Part shown: positions 18,544 through 28,300 of the stretch, one piece after another | How positions within the stretch are numbered: the first letter of the stretch is position 1 | Layout of the letters: each line of letters opens with the position of its first letter | Source: Paenibacillus sp. FSL R7-0273 | GTDB taxonomy: Bacteria > Bacillota > Bacilli > Paenibacillales > Paenibacillaceae | Direction: 5' to 3' | Assembly: GCF_000758625.1 (NCBI RefSeq) | Contig: NZ_CP009283.1 | Coordinates: forward strand, 941,501-1,005,500 | DNA: 64,000 bases | Notes under the pieces: model-generated | What the model was told of the DNA's origin: nothing | What the model saw: only the letters and a program-made list of their open reading frames with translations | The model's database searches: none | Translations under genes and position numbers: made by a program

Positions 18544-19179
18544 ATGAGGTACGCCGAAGAAAGTCACTCTGCAGCGGCAATCAGTGACGTGACTGCCAGG
18601 GTGGAGGACCGGTTCTGTACGCTGAGATGGCGCTGGCCGGACGGCGTACAGGCGGTCTGCATCCGCAAAGAAACAGCGGAGGGGCCGGAACGCGGGGAGC
18701 TTCCGCCTTCCGGCATGAAGCTGTACACCCGCGAGGAATACAAAGCGAACAACGGCTACCGGGACCGAATGGATGATATCGGCCTGGTGGTCTATACCAT
18801 ATATGCCCGGATTAACGAGAACGGCGAGACGCTGCTCATCAGGCAGGCGGACCGTTCCAATGAGGTTACAGTCAGTGCCGGCAAGGCCAGAATATATTAT
18901 TCCGTCAGCCAGAAAAAAACGATATTCGGCAAGCAAAAAACAGTACATATGACGATTACCGCCGAAGTGCCGGTGCCGAAGGATGTACTCTGCTATGTCA
19001 AAAAAAGAGGCGGACATCCGTCATCCAGAGAGGACGGCGTGCTGTTCCCGTTCGTGCAGGATTTTGCCGCCGGACGGAACGCGCTGCCGCCGATCGAAAT
19101 CGGCAAAGAGGACTTCGTGCGGATTTTTTTCACCGATGGCCGTAAATACGGACAATATTATGAGCTGGTACCGGAATAA
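18544..19179 (+). CDS. Beta-rich protein of the envelope locus
   Basis: A 211-residue protein behind AAGGGAG. No signal peptide or membrane helix. The sequence alternates strands: DVTARVEDRFCTLRWRWPDG opens like a fibronectin III or Ig domain (Cys and Trp at core positions), then IGLVVYTIYARINENGE, ARIYYSVSQKK and VHMTITAEVPVPKDVLCYVKKRG, suggesting two beta-sandwich domains. I do not recognise a family. It lies between the membrane vWA gene and the zinc-ribbon GTPase gene, so it may be an adaptor on the cytoplasmic side. Confidence 0.6.
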   Translation: MRYAEESHSAAAISDVTARVEDRFCTLRWRWPDGVQAVCIRKETAEGPERGELPPSGMKLYTREEYKANNGYRDRMDDIGLVVYTIYARINENGETLLIRQADRSNEVTVSAGKARIYYSVSQKKTIFGKQKTVHMTITAEVPVPKDVLCYVKKRGGHPSSREDGVLFPFVQDFAAGRNALPPIEIGKEDFVRIFFTDGRKYGQYYELVPE

Positions 19180-19250
19180 GTCTGCTTTATGCATCAAGAC
19201 CAACAGAAAAGTAACGCTCAGACAACGACAAAACGTTGGGAGGACAAGAA

Positions 19251-20513
19251 ATGTCTTTTTTCAGCCGCTTTATGAAGAAAAACCAGCCGCAGCCGCGGCC
19301 GCTTTTTTATGATATTGTGTGCCCTTACTGCTTCACGAAATTTGAGCCGGAGGAAGTCGTTTTCCGGGCCATGCACAGCCGCGAGGATGATGAGAATTAC
19401 GCGCTGGGCGAGGATGACGCCCTCAACAAGTACCGTGAGCGCTTCGGGCTTGATACGGTGGACGACATGGAAGCCATTCTGAATCCGGCGGACATTCCGG
19501 AAGAATACCATCATTACACGGACCATGTACTCACCGGTCTAACCGACCGCTACGGGGTGCTGACGCGCAGACGGCTCTGCCCGGCCTGTCATAATGAGCT
19601 GCCTGTGACCGCGGGCAAGGTGCCAAGCAATATTATCTCCATCATCGGCGCTTCCCAGGTAGGGAAGTCGGTGTATATGACCTCGCTGATCCATACGCTG
19701 CAGCATACGACGGCGGGGCATTTTGACGCAGCCTGCATGCCGCTGAATGCCGAGATCAGCCGCAAGTTCCGCACACTGTATGAAGAACCGCTGTTTGAGC
19801 GCGGCGATCTGCTGGCTTCGACCCAGAAGGAAAAAATGCAGGAGCCGTTCATCTTCCAGTTCGTCTTCAAGGATGAGAGCAAGCCGCCGTTGACACTGGT
19901 ATTCTTTGATGTTGCCGGCGAAGGCATGGTGGACCAGGATTACCTCGGTCTGCACGGCCAGCATATCAAAAACTCCGCCGGCATCCTGTTCATGGTCGAT
20001 CCGCTGCAGATCCGCTCCATCCGCGAGAAGATCCGCATCAACTACGGCGACAAGCCCGGCGAGTGGGTATCACAGTATGATGAGCCGCGCGATGTGGTGC
20101 TGACGATGTTCGGCGATTTTATCGCCTATCAGGAGAAGAGCAAAACCTCCATCCCGACAGCGGTCGTGCTGACCAAAAGCGATATGCTGCACTCGCTCAA
20201 GGATGAGGACGGCGATTATATCAAGTCGAACAGCAATGTTTTTAATAACTATGTGCACCGCAAAACATTAAATCTTGACGAGTATCATAACATCGACGGG
20301 GAAATCCGCCGTTTCATCGAGAAGGTGGACCGCCCGTTCAAGGATACGATGGATGTTTATTTTGCCAATACGGGGTATTTCGCCGTGTCTGCGCTGGGCA
20401 GCAATCCGGTCAATCAGAGGATAGAGGGTGTGGTCAGCCCGATCCGTGTGGACGAGCCGTTTATCTGGCTGCTGCATAAGCTGAATTATATTGAGGGGAG
20501 CGACGGGCCGTGA
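19251..20513 (+). CDS. Zinc-ribbon TRAFAC-type GTPase
   Basis: ATG 19251 lies 6 bases after GGGAGGA. The 420-residue protein starts with a split zinc ribbon: CPYC near residue 25 and CPAC near 113. A P-loop GTPase domain follows: G1 GASQVGKS at 133-140, G3 DVAGEG starting at Asp220, and G4 TKSD at 308-311. The G4 lysine and aspartate give guanine specificity. There is no membrane helix. The family is the TRAFAC-clade GTPase usually found next to GAP1-N proteins, and the next gene is of that kind, overlapping by four bases (GTGA). GTP hydrolysis controlled by the partner is a family-based inference. Confidence 0.83.
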   Translation: MSFFSRFMKKNQPQPRPLFYDIVCPYCFTKFEPEEVVFRAMHSREDDENYALGEDDALNKYRERFGLDTVDDMEAILNPADIPEEYHHYTDHVLTGLTDRYGVLTRRRLCPACHNELPVTAGKVPSNIISIIGASQVGKSVYMTSLIHTLQHTTAGHFDAACMPLNAEISRKFRTLYEEPLFERGDLLASTQKEKMQEPFIFQFVFKDESKPPLTLVFFDVAGEGMVDQDYLGLHGQHIKNSAGILFMVDPLQIRSIREKIRINYGDKPGEWVSQYDEPRDVVLTMFGDFIAYQEKSKTSIPTAVVLTKSDMLHSLKDEDGDYIKSNSNVFNNYVHRKTLNLDEYHNIDGEIRRFIEKVDRPFKDTMDVYFANTGYFAVSALGSNPVNQRIEGVVSPIRVDEPFIWLLHKLNYIEGSDGP

Positions 20514-23500
20514 ACAGATTTTCAGGGTCCGGCATCACCCAGCAGATGTATACCCGCGAGCGGCGCGGGGTTTACCGGACAACCGAGGGCTTCGATACGG
20601 TAGCGAAATCGGACAGTCTGGATAATAATTTTGTCAAAAAAATCCTCCACCCCTTCTGCGTCTACGATGCTCCGGCTGAGCTTTCGGCACGCGGCGAGAA
20701 GAATGAGGAGGTTTATCCACCTGCGCTGCATTTGTTCCATACGGAGACGAACGATACCGTAATTGGGCAGAGCCGCTATCTGGCGGCTGATTTTACGGGG
20801 CAGCGGAGCGCTTTTTTCGCCCATAACTTTATTGTGCCGCCGATCCGCTCGGAGGAAATTGTGAAGCATTACGGGGACTGGCTGCATGCAGACTTTGCCG
20901 TCAGTCATGAAGGGGAGCCAGGGGGAACATTGCCGGAGCTGGACCATATCCCTGTGCGGCAGCGCGAAAGCCGGCCTGACCCGCTGACGGTGCTGCGCAC
21001 GCTCGGTTTTACCGAAGAAACGTTCAAGGCCCTGCTGCAGGCGGTTATGCTCTCCGTAGCCGGGAAGAAAAAAATCTACATTGCGCTTGATGTGCCGATC
21101 AGCGAGGTGTCGCGGCGTGCCGCAGAGCTGACGGAGGTCCTGTTCAGTGTGCTGCCATATGATTTCCGCCGCCGGCTGGGCGTCATTACGTATGCGAATG
21201 AGCCGCAGAGCCGCAAATATATCCATCTGACCTTTGTGGAAAAAGGCTCGCTGCGTCCCGGGGACCGCAATATCGAGAAGGATTATGTGTTCGATCTGGC
21301 CTCGGGCCGGATGTTGAATACTGATTTTGGCGGTACGCGCCAGCCCTTTGCCGAGCTTGTCTGGAAGATGCTTAACCGGAAGGGCAGCATGGAGGATTAT
21401 GCCCGTTTTGCCGATTCCCTCCTGACAGGTGAAGGGCCGGAGCGTAAGCTGCAGCTGGCGGTATATAACGAGCTGGCGGTCTTTTATGAGATTGAGCAGG
21501 GGGAGGAGCAGGCGTACACGGACAATAAAACCGCTGTGCTCAGCGGTCTGTTGTCCTACCTGAAGCCCCAGGGAGCATTGGAGTCGCGGGTGCGGCTGAA
21601 TGATCTGTTCCTGGAGCGCTTCGACCGTGAGTATGATGCTATCCGGCAGCGCGGGATTCCCCAGCCTGAAGTGCTTGAACAGTTCAAGGAGTATTTTGTG
21701 CTGGAGGGTCATAACTATCGCGGCAAAATCGTCGACTTTTTCATCAACGGCATGCTGAACTGTCCGGCTGCAGGGCGTGAGGATGTACTGGCTGCGGCTT
21801 ATGGCATAATCGAGAGCAATGACGGGCTGAGTGCAGCATTTTTCAAAAAAGTACTGGGCCAGCCTGTATTCCGCAGACAGCTGCTGGAGCCTTATATGGA
21901 ATCCCGGCTGGCTGCTGCGGCTGACTCCAGGGATGTGCTGCGCTTTGTGTTCCATTGGGGGCGCTTTTTGCCGGAGGTGCTGCAGCAGGACTTTGCCCGG
22001 GACATGATTAAGGAGTATCTGCTTGAGAAGCTGGCCGGGGACAGGAATCCCGTGGCTGCCGTGGCAGCTGCCCATGATTTTGTAGAAAAGGCGGAAAAAG
22101 AGCGGCGCAGAGGCAGCGGCCTCTATCCGGAGGCAATGTCGCTGCTGCTGGAGCTGGCGGAGGCAGCTGACCGTTTCCTGCTGAGCCGTGTAGATTTGGA
22201 CAGGCTGACGCTGGAGCAGCTGCTGGATATTTCATTCCTGCGCTACCGTGACTCCGAGGACTGGCAGCCGCCGCTGGATTCCATCAGCAGACGCAAGGCC
22301 AACGCCCTTCGGGCTGCCTACCGCTGGTTTGGCGAGGAGAAGCCGGATGAGGGGATTTTTGCCGGACTTGCCCCGCGTGAGCTGGACGATGTTCAGCTGC
22401 TCGGACGGCGCTGGCTGAAGGAGACGGGCAGTGCTGAGCCTTTTGAGCGCCTGCCGCTGGCTTTCTATCATATCAGTGAGCGCGAGGACGGGCCGCTGGA
22501 TTATGATGCGCTGCTGGAGCTGGTCGTACGTAAGGCGGGTGGAGATAAAGAGACGGTGTACCGTTTCTTTGACTGGTCGCAGGGCAGCTGGCTGTTCACA
22601 GTCTCGAATAAAAAGCTGTGGCCGGGATATAAACGGGCCATTCTGAAGTATTTCATGAACAAAGACCGTGAAGCCTTCAAAAGCCGGGATTTCCGCAAAA
22701 GCTATGCAGCCGCCGCAGGACCGGCGCTGCAGAATGTATATAATGAAGCCCGCGGCAAGCTGGCTTCACCGCTGGCGCGGTGGGTCAGCCGCAGCCGATT
22801 TCAGCTCCTGATCAGCGGCTCCATTCTGGGGCTCGTGATCATCGTGGTAATGATTGCGGTCAGTCTGCTGCGGCCGGACCCGGCACAGCCGGAGATTGGC
22901 GCAGGGGACGGCGCGGTTACGGTAGCGCTAGGCAGCGGCGGCGCGGCCGGCACCCGGCTGGTGTTCTCTTTTGAGGGTGCTGCCGAGTGCTCAGCCTTTA
23001 AGCCCGAGGAGATTGGGCTCATGTCCGGGGACAAGGTTACGGACACCTATGAGGTTGTTGCGACGACGGCGAGCTGCCTGGTAGCTTCGCCGGAACCGGG
23101 AGACGGTGACGATGCCGGGAACGCGGACGGCGGAACGGACGGAGGCGCGGCCGGGAATGTGGGCGGCGGAACGTCCAGCGATGCAGCCGGGAATGCAGGC
23201 GGTGGAACGTCCGATGATGCAGCCGGGAATGCAGGCGGCGGAACGTCCGATGATGCGGCTGGTAATGCAGGCGGCGGAATGTCCGGTGATGCAGCCGGGA
23301 ATGCAGTCGGCGGAACGTCCGATGATGCAGCCGGGAACGCGGGCGGCGGAACGACCGGAGATGCGGCTGGGAATGCGGGCGGCGGGACGTCCGATGATGC
23401 AGCCGGGAATGCAGGTGGCGGAACGTCCGATGATGCAGCCGGGAATGCAGGTGGCGGAACGACCGGAGGTGCGGCTGGTAATGCAGGCGGCAGTGCTGGG

Positions 23501-23845
23501 GCAGGGGACGGAGATCAGTCCGTCTCCTCCCCGCCGTCAGCCGGCAAGCCGGACGCTGCGCAGTACCAGGTCATCGTTGACCTGGAGCAGAGCGCAACAC
23601 TTGCTGCCGGCAGCATGATTACCGCCGGTGAGTACAAGCTGATTATACAGTCTGATCCGGAGGCTGGAGCATCCTTTGCTCCAGCGGTGCAGCCTGCCGC
23701 TACAGCCGGAGCAACACCTGATGCTTCGGCAGGTGCCGGCGGTACTGGCAATAATGCCGGCGGCAACAATGTGACTGGTGGAGCTAACGCAGACGCAGCT
23801 GGCTCAAACGGTGCAGATGCAGATAGCAATGCCGGAACGGAGTAA
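20510..23845 (+). CDS. GAP1-N-like transmembrane protein with 12-residue repeat tail
   Basis: Starts at GTG 20510 inside the stop of the GTPase gene. The 1111-residue protein opens with a domain resembling the N-terminal domain of GTPase-associated protein 1 (QQMYTRERRGVYRTTEGFD, then FDTVAKSDSLDNNFV; FFAHNFIVPP near 110; to about 270). Helical repeats follow to about 755. One membrane helix (LLISGSILGLVIIVVMIAV, about 766-786) separates this cytoplasmic part from a 320-residue outside part. That contains ten 12-residue repeats of the type GNAGGGTSDDAA between two short beta regions (VTDTYEVVATT; YQVIVDLEQSATLAAGS). The protein can carry a signal across the membrane between the GTPase and outward vWA domains. 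It ends the series before a terminator. Confidence 0.8.
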   Translation: MNRFSGSGITQQMYTRERRGVYRTTEGFDTVAKSDSLDNNFVKKILHPFCVYDAPAELSARGEKNEEVYPPALHLFHTETNDTVIGQSRYLAADFTGQRSAFFAHNFIVPPIRSEEIVKHYGDWLHADFAVSHEGEPGGTLPELDHIPVRQRESRPDPLTVLRTLGFTEETFKALLQAVMLSVAGKKKIYIALDVPISEVSRRAAELTEVLFSVLPYDFRRRLGVITYANEPQSRKYIHLTFVEKGSLRPGDRNIEKDYVFDLASGRMLNTDFGGTRQPFAELVWKMLNRKGSMEDYARFADSLLTGEGPERKLQLAVYNELAVFYEIEQGEEQAYTDNKTAVLSGLLSYLKPQGALESRVRLNDLFLERFDREYDAIRQRGIPQPEVLEQFKEYFVLEGHNYRGKIVDFFINGMLNCPAAGREDVLAAAYGIIESNDGLSAAFFKKVLGQPVFRRQLLEPYMESRLAAAADSRDVLRFVFHWGRFLPEVLQQDFARDMIKEYLLEKLAGDRNPVAAVAAAHDFVEKAEKERRRGSGLYPEAMSLLLELAEAADRFLLSRVDLDRLTLEQLLDISFLRYRDSEDWQPPLDSISRRKANALRAAYRWFGEEKPDEGIFAGLAPRELDDVQLLGRRWLKETGSAEPFERLPLAFYHISEREDGPLDYDALLELVVRKAGGDKETVYRFFDWSQGSWLFTVSNKKLWPGYKRAILKYFMNKDREAFKSRDFRKSYAAAAGPALQNVYNEARGKLASPLARWVSRSRFQLLISGSILGLVIIVVMIAVSLLRPDPAQPEIGAGDGAVTVALGSGGAAGTRLVFSFEGAAECSAFKPEEIGLMSGDKVTDTYEVVATTASCLVASPEPGDGDDAGNADGGTDGGAAGNVGGGTSSDAAGNAGGGTSDDAAGNAGGGTSDDAAGNAGGGMSGDAAGNAVGGTSDDAAGNAGGGTTGDAAGNAGGGTSDDAAGNAGGGTSDDAAGNAGGGTTGGAAGNAGGSAGAGDGDQSVSSPPSAGKPDAAQYQVIVDLEQSATLAAGSMITAGEYKLIIQSDPEAGASFAPAVQPAATAGATPDASAGAGGTGNNAGGNNVTGGANADAAGSNGADADSNAGTE
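23117..23476 (+). repeat. 36-bp in-frame tandem repeat, 10 copies
   Basis: Ten 36-base units inside the GAP1-N-like gene encode GNAGGGTSDDAA with small variants (TTGDAA, MSGDAA, TTGGAA); a partial eleventh follows. Near-identical copies at the DNA level suggest recent copy-number change by slippage or recombination. The encoded stretch is flexible, Gly/Asn/Ala-rich and acidic, and lies outside the membrane. Confidence 0.92.
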
Positions 23846-23887
23846 CGCCTATTAGTCCCAGACTAACTAATGAAACAAACGAACAAG

Positions 23888-23942
23888 ATCCTGAACAGTA
23901 CAAGTGGCCGGATGACGGCGCGGGTACGTTCAGGATTTTTTT
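23888..23942 (+). terminator. Rho-independent terminator of the envelope operon
   Basis: ATCCTGAAC (23888-23896) pairs perfectly with GTTCAGGAT (23928-23936), extended by GTAC/GTAC after one bulged A, and is followed by seven T residues. It lies 43 bases after the GAP1-N-like gene. Confidence 0.85.
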
Positions 23943-23996
23943 CTGCAGCTGGCTGGACAGGTGCTTTACCGACTCTTTAGCGGCTACCAATTTACA

Positions 23997-24185
23997 ATTA
24001 AGTGGATTTTAGACACCTAATCTCTGCTAAAACATGCGATGAATAGAATTAAGTGGATTTTCGTCACCTAATCCAGGCGATTATCGGAAATGTGCGTATA
24101 ACCAGCGAATTAAGTATCTATTTTCCACCTAATTACACTTAAATAGAGATTTTGGCGGAATTAGGTTACCTTTTTCAAACTAAAT
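23997..24185. repeat. Four-dyad element, family C (51-61-51 spacing)
   Basis: Three dyads of the type ATTAAGTG-N9-CACCTAAT start at 23997, 24048 and 24109, and a weaker fourth starts near 24160 (ATTAGGTTACC with AAACTAAAT). The steps are 51, 61 and 51 bp. The dyads are conserved while the DNA between them is not. The spacing is the same as in the unrelated B family at 42511 and 52262. There is no coding content. Confidence 0.8.
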
Positions 24186-24230
24186 TCCAATGTGTCTGTT
24201 CGGAGTGAAGAGTTGTTGTAGGATGCGGGA

Positions 24231-24676
24231 GATGGATTTGTTTGCGCGGCAGGTTGTTTGAATAATGAGCGTGTGGTGGATGAGTGGTTGAGCAGGAGTA
24301 GGGTGATGGAAGAGATGGATTGGTTTGCGCGGCAGGTTGTTTGAGTAATGTGCGTGTGGCGGATGGGTGGTTGAGCAGGAGTAGGGTGATGGGAAAGATG
24401 GATTGGTTTGCGCGGCAGGTTGTTTGAGTAATGTGCGTGTGGCGGATGGGTGGTTGAGCAGGAGTAGGCTGATCGGAGAGATGGATTGGTTTGTACGGCA
24501 AATTGTTTGAGTAATGTGCGTGTGGCGGATGGGTGGCTGAGCAGGAGTAGGTTGATGGGAGAGATGGATTGGTTTGCGCGGCAGGGGTTGAGTAATGTGC
24601 GTGTGGCGGATGGGTGGCTGAGCAGGAGTAGGGTGATGGGAGAGATGGTTTGGTTTGCGCGGCAGGGGGTTGAGTA
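24231..24676. repeat. 83-bp tandem repeat, about 5.5 copies
   Basis: Units beginning GATGGATTGGTTTGCGCGGC start at 24231, 24314, 24397, 24480, 24563 and 24644. The steps are 83, 83, 83, 83 and 81 bp, and the copies differ by only a few bases. The long minus-strand frames here are just the repeat read through. From 24677 to the riboswitch I see no further gene or repeat. Confidence 0.92.
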
Positions 24677-24904
24677 ATTAGTATGTGCTTGGAGACCTGA
24701 GTCGGAGTGGCATAGTCTGCACGGGCAAGAGTTTCTTACGCACGCGTATGTCAGACAGGAGAGAATCTGCTTCCTTACGCCGTTTCTCCTACCGCACAGT
24801 TGACATAGGATGGAATGAGATTGTAACAGCTTTTCTATAGACATAGAGGGAAATACTAGCTATGATTATGAATATTAAAATTTAATAAGCTATTGAAAAG
24901 GGTG

Positions 24905-25078
24905 CGCGTTCTTTTGTTTCATAGAACCGCTTAATAGGGAAGGCCGGTGCAAATCCGGTGCGGTCCCGCCACTGTAAATGCAGAGCGACTCCTGCTGTTG
25001 CGCCACTGTCCGGCTGTTATGAGGGCGGGAAGGCAAGGGGGGAAGCGATGAGGCATAAGCCAGGAGACCTGCCTTTTT
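24905..25078 (+). promoter_or_regulatory. Cobalamin riboswitch
   Basis: The conserved adenosylcobalamin aptamer blocks are present in order: AATAGGGAA, then CCGGTGCAAATCCGGTGCGG, CCCGCCACTGTAA, and near the 3' end the B12-box-type AGCCAGGAGACCTGCC (about 25056-25073). The outer boundaries are approximate. It precedes a terminator at 25243 and the gene for a transcobalamin-like surface protein plus an ECF transporter, so bound cobalamin should reduce expression of the uptake operon. No cobalamin biosynthesis gene is in view. Confidence 0.95.
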
Positions 25079-25242
25079 CACAGACGTTTCACTTCTTCGT
25101 GGGGTAAGAATGCGGAACATATGCAGATGAACTGCGGCTCCGGGCATTGGTGTGCCTTGCAGTAGGTACACTCGCTTGCATGCGCTTGTAATCAGCAAGC
25201 TTAGCTCGCAGCTGTCCAGCCGTTAATTTGTATTCTTCCCGG

Positions 25243-25266
25243 CCGCCCTTAATAAGGGCGGTTTTT
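25243..25266 (+). terminator. Riboswitch-controlled terminator
   Basis: CCGCCCTT-AAT-AAGGGCGG followed by TTTTT lies about 165 bases after the aptamer and 69 bases before the start codon. This gives the classic off-state for a transcription-attenuating riboswitch. The long linker (25079-25242) would hold the antiterminator; I did not fold it. Confidence 0.9.
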
Positions 25267-25334
25267 ATGTTGGGTTAAGGTTTTCAGGCTGTGTGTTTCC
25301 GCCAATCATTCTATTAACAGAAAAGAGGGTAACG

Positions 25335-28300
25335 ATGAAAAAGAAATTCTCTGCCAGGTTCCTGAGACTCAGCCTGGCTTTATTGCTGGTCATCTCGATT
25401 ATCGGGGGGGCTGTTGTCCCTTCCGGCCAAAGCTATGCCGCAGCGGATGCTTCGGCGGTTCAAGGAGCGGCAAGTGTAACGGATGCTGTGTATGCAGCGG
25501 AGGATTCCTCCTCAGAACTGCTGAGTACGCTGGCGGCAGCGACGGCAAATCAGCAGGTTACTGTAAAAGAAGCGACATACAAAACTGCCGAGTATATTCT
25601 TGGCAGCGGTGAAGCATTATCGGAATGGCAGGCCATTGGACTGGCCCAGGCCGGCTATGATGTGCCTGACAGCTATGTACAGAAGCTTGAGCAGCGGGTT
25701 AATGATGTCAACGGCAGCTTTGCCAACGTGACGGATTATGCGCGGATTGCACTTGCCGTGAAGGCTGTAGGTGCGGATCCGGAGAGCTTTGCCGGCAACG
25801 GCTCCTCCGCCGGCTATAATCTGATCGAGAAAATTTATAACAGCGATCGCATCAGCGGACAGACGCTGAACGCCCCGGTATATGCGCTGCTTGCGCTGGA
25901 TTCCGGAAATTATACTATTCCGGGCGATGCCAAATGGAGCAAGAGTGCGCTGTTAAGCGAGATTCTGGCCAAGCAGAATGCCGATGGCGGCTTCGCCCTA
26001 TCCTTAGGTGCAAGCATCCCGGATATGACCGCTATGGCTTTAACGGCACTTGCTGCCCACCAGAATGACCCGGCAGTAGCGACTGCCGGACAGAAGGCGG
26101 TAGCCTGGTTATCCGCTGCACAGGACAGTAAAGGCGGATACGGCGACAACAGTGAATATGCCGCACAGTCTATCATTGGACTGACTTCCTACGGTATAGA
26201 TCCGGCAGGCGCTGAGTTTACTAAAGCAGAAGGCGATCTGATCTCAGGACTGCTGAGCTTCTTCAGAGCCGGAGGCGGCTTTGCCCATGAATCGGCGGGC
26301 GCCGCCAATGCGTTTGCCACAGAACAAGGGCTGCAGGCGCTGGCTGCCTACAATCTGTTCAGCGGCGGCAATAACGGCAAGCTGTATGATTTTACTAAAC
26401 CGGCAACGCAGAATCCGCTGGTCTATGTACCGCTTGTAATCGAAGGGCCGCAGGGAACACTGGGGCAAGGCAATGCTTATGCAGGCAATGCCCTTGAAGC
26501 GCTGGAGAAGGTGGCAGCCCAGAACGGACTGGCACTTAAGAACCCTTCAGGAAATTATGTTACGGCAATCGGCAATGTGGCTGCGGGCATGTTCGGAGGC
26601 TGGGATGGCTGGAGCTATGCTGTAGTCAGAGGGGGACAGTGGCTGTACCCGGATGTAGGCATGAAGGCTTTCAGTCTCAAGAGCTCAGACCGGGTTGTCG
26701 TTTATTATGGGGGTGCTAAAACCCAGCTTGTTGAATCAGTGATTTTGTCCAAAGCTCAGCCTGCAGAAGATGAGGCTTTTGACGTTACTGTTTCACAGAT
26801 TACATGGATCTGGGATAGTGCTGCCTCTACTTCAAATCCGGTGACTTCAAAAGCTGCCGGGGTCGAGGTCACAATCGGCGGCCAAAAGGCGGTTACGGAT
26901 CAGAACGGGGTAGCGGTCTTTAAAGAAGGACTGGCAGAAGGGAACTATACACTGACCGTTACCGGCTATGCTGAAGGTCAGGCTCCGGCGATTGTTAAAT
27001 ACACACAGGGTGTAACCGTAGTTTCAGGCAATGTATCTGCTCATATGACGGTCGAAGGGCCGGAAGGCCCAGTAGCAGAAGGGACGGTAAAAGCCGCTAA
27101 TGTGCTGGCAGCATTGAAGAAGCTTACAGCAAATCAGGACATACCGCTCAAGCTTACGGATTCTGCTTATGGTCCTTATGTATCCGGCATAGACGGAATA
27201 GAGAGCGGGACCTATGGCGGCTACTGGAATTTTGCAGTCAAACGCAGTGGGGTGTGGATTTACCCGGCTGTAGGCATGGGAGCCTATGAGCTCCAGCAGT
27301 CTGACCAGGTTCTCATTTACTTTGCAGGAGCAGATACACAAATAATAAATACGGTAACTGTAACTCCGGAACAGCCAAAGCCGGATGAGGCCTTTACGGT
27401 TAAAGTGAAGCAGGCTAAATGGGATTGGGACAGCAATAGTCCGGCAGAATCACCTGCTGCTGGTGTACAAGTAACAGCGGGCGGCATAACTGTAACAACG
27501 GACAGCAGCGGCACGGCTGCTTTTGAGCAGGGTCTGCCTGCCAAAATTCATACGCTGACAGTAACCGGCTACGTCAAGGGGGCTGTCCCAAAGGTTGCCC
27601 GCTACGCAGAGTCCCTGAAGGTAGCACCGGGAAATGTTACAGCCAGCCTGGCGATTGAAGGGCCGCAGGGGGTTCTAGCCGAAGGTACGCTGGATGCGTT
27701 CAACGCTTATGATGCGCTGCAGCAGCTGACGGCTTCCCGCAGCATTGCGCTGCAGGCCACCGATTCCCAGTACGGCATTTTCGTTCAGGGAATCGGCGGG
27801 ATTGAAGGCGGAGTTTACCACAAAGACGGATATTGGAGCTTTGCCGTATCCCGCGGCGGTAAATGGATCTATCCTGAAACCGGAATGAACGATTTTGTAC
27901 TACAGGCGTCAGACAAGGTGCTGATCTATTACGGCGGCAGCAGTACACAGCTTGTTGATTCAGTGGCGGTTACGCCTGCACAGCCTAAGCAGGGTGAAGC
28001 GTTCACGGTCAAGGTTGAAAAGATCGCACAAATCTGGGGTGCGAACCCTGTACCTGATCTGCTTGTTTCTAAGGCTGCAGGGGTCCAGGTCAGCGCCGGT
28101 GGAGTTACAGCTGTAACAAACGCTGAGGGGGTAGCTGCTTTCGGACAAGGCCTGCCTTCCGGTACACATACACTGGCTGTAACGGGATATGCTGAAGGCC
28201 AGCTGCCAGGCATCGTCCGTTATACACAGGTGTTGACGATTGCGCCTCCGGCCACGGTTCCTCAGCCGGCCACGGCGACTATTTCCGTAACAGGGGATAG

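Noticed and set aside
20522..22075. 517-codon minus-strand frame
   Set aside because: Antisense shadow of the GAP1-N-like gene.
24161..24844. 227-codon minus-strand frame rich in Pro, Ser and His
   Set aside because: It is the 83-bp tandem repeat read in one frame, without start signals.
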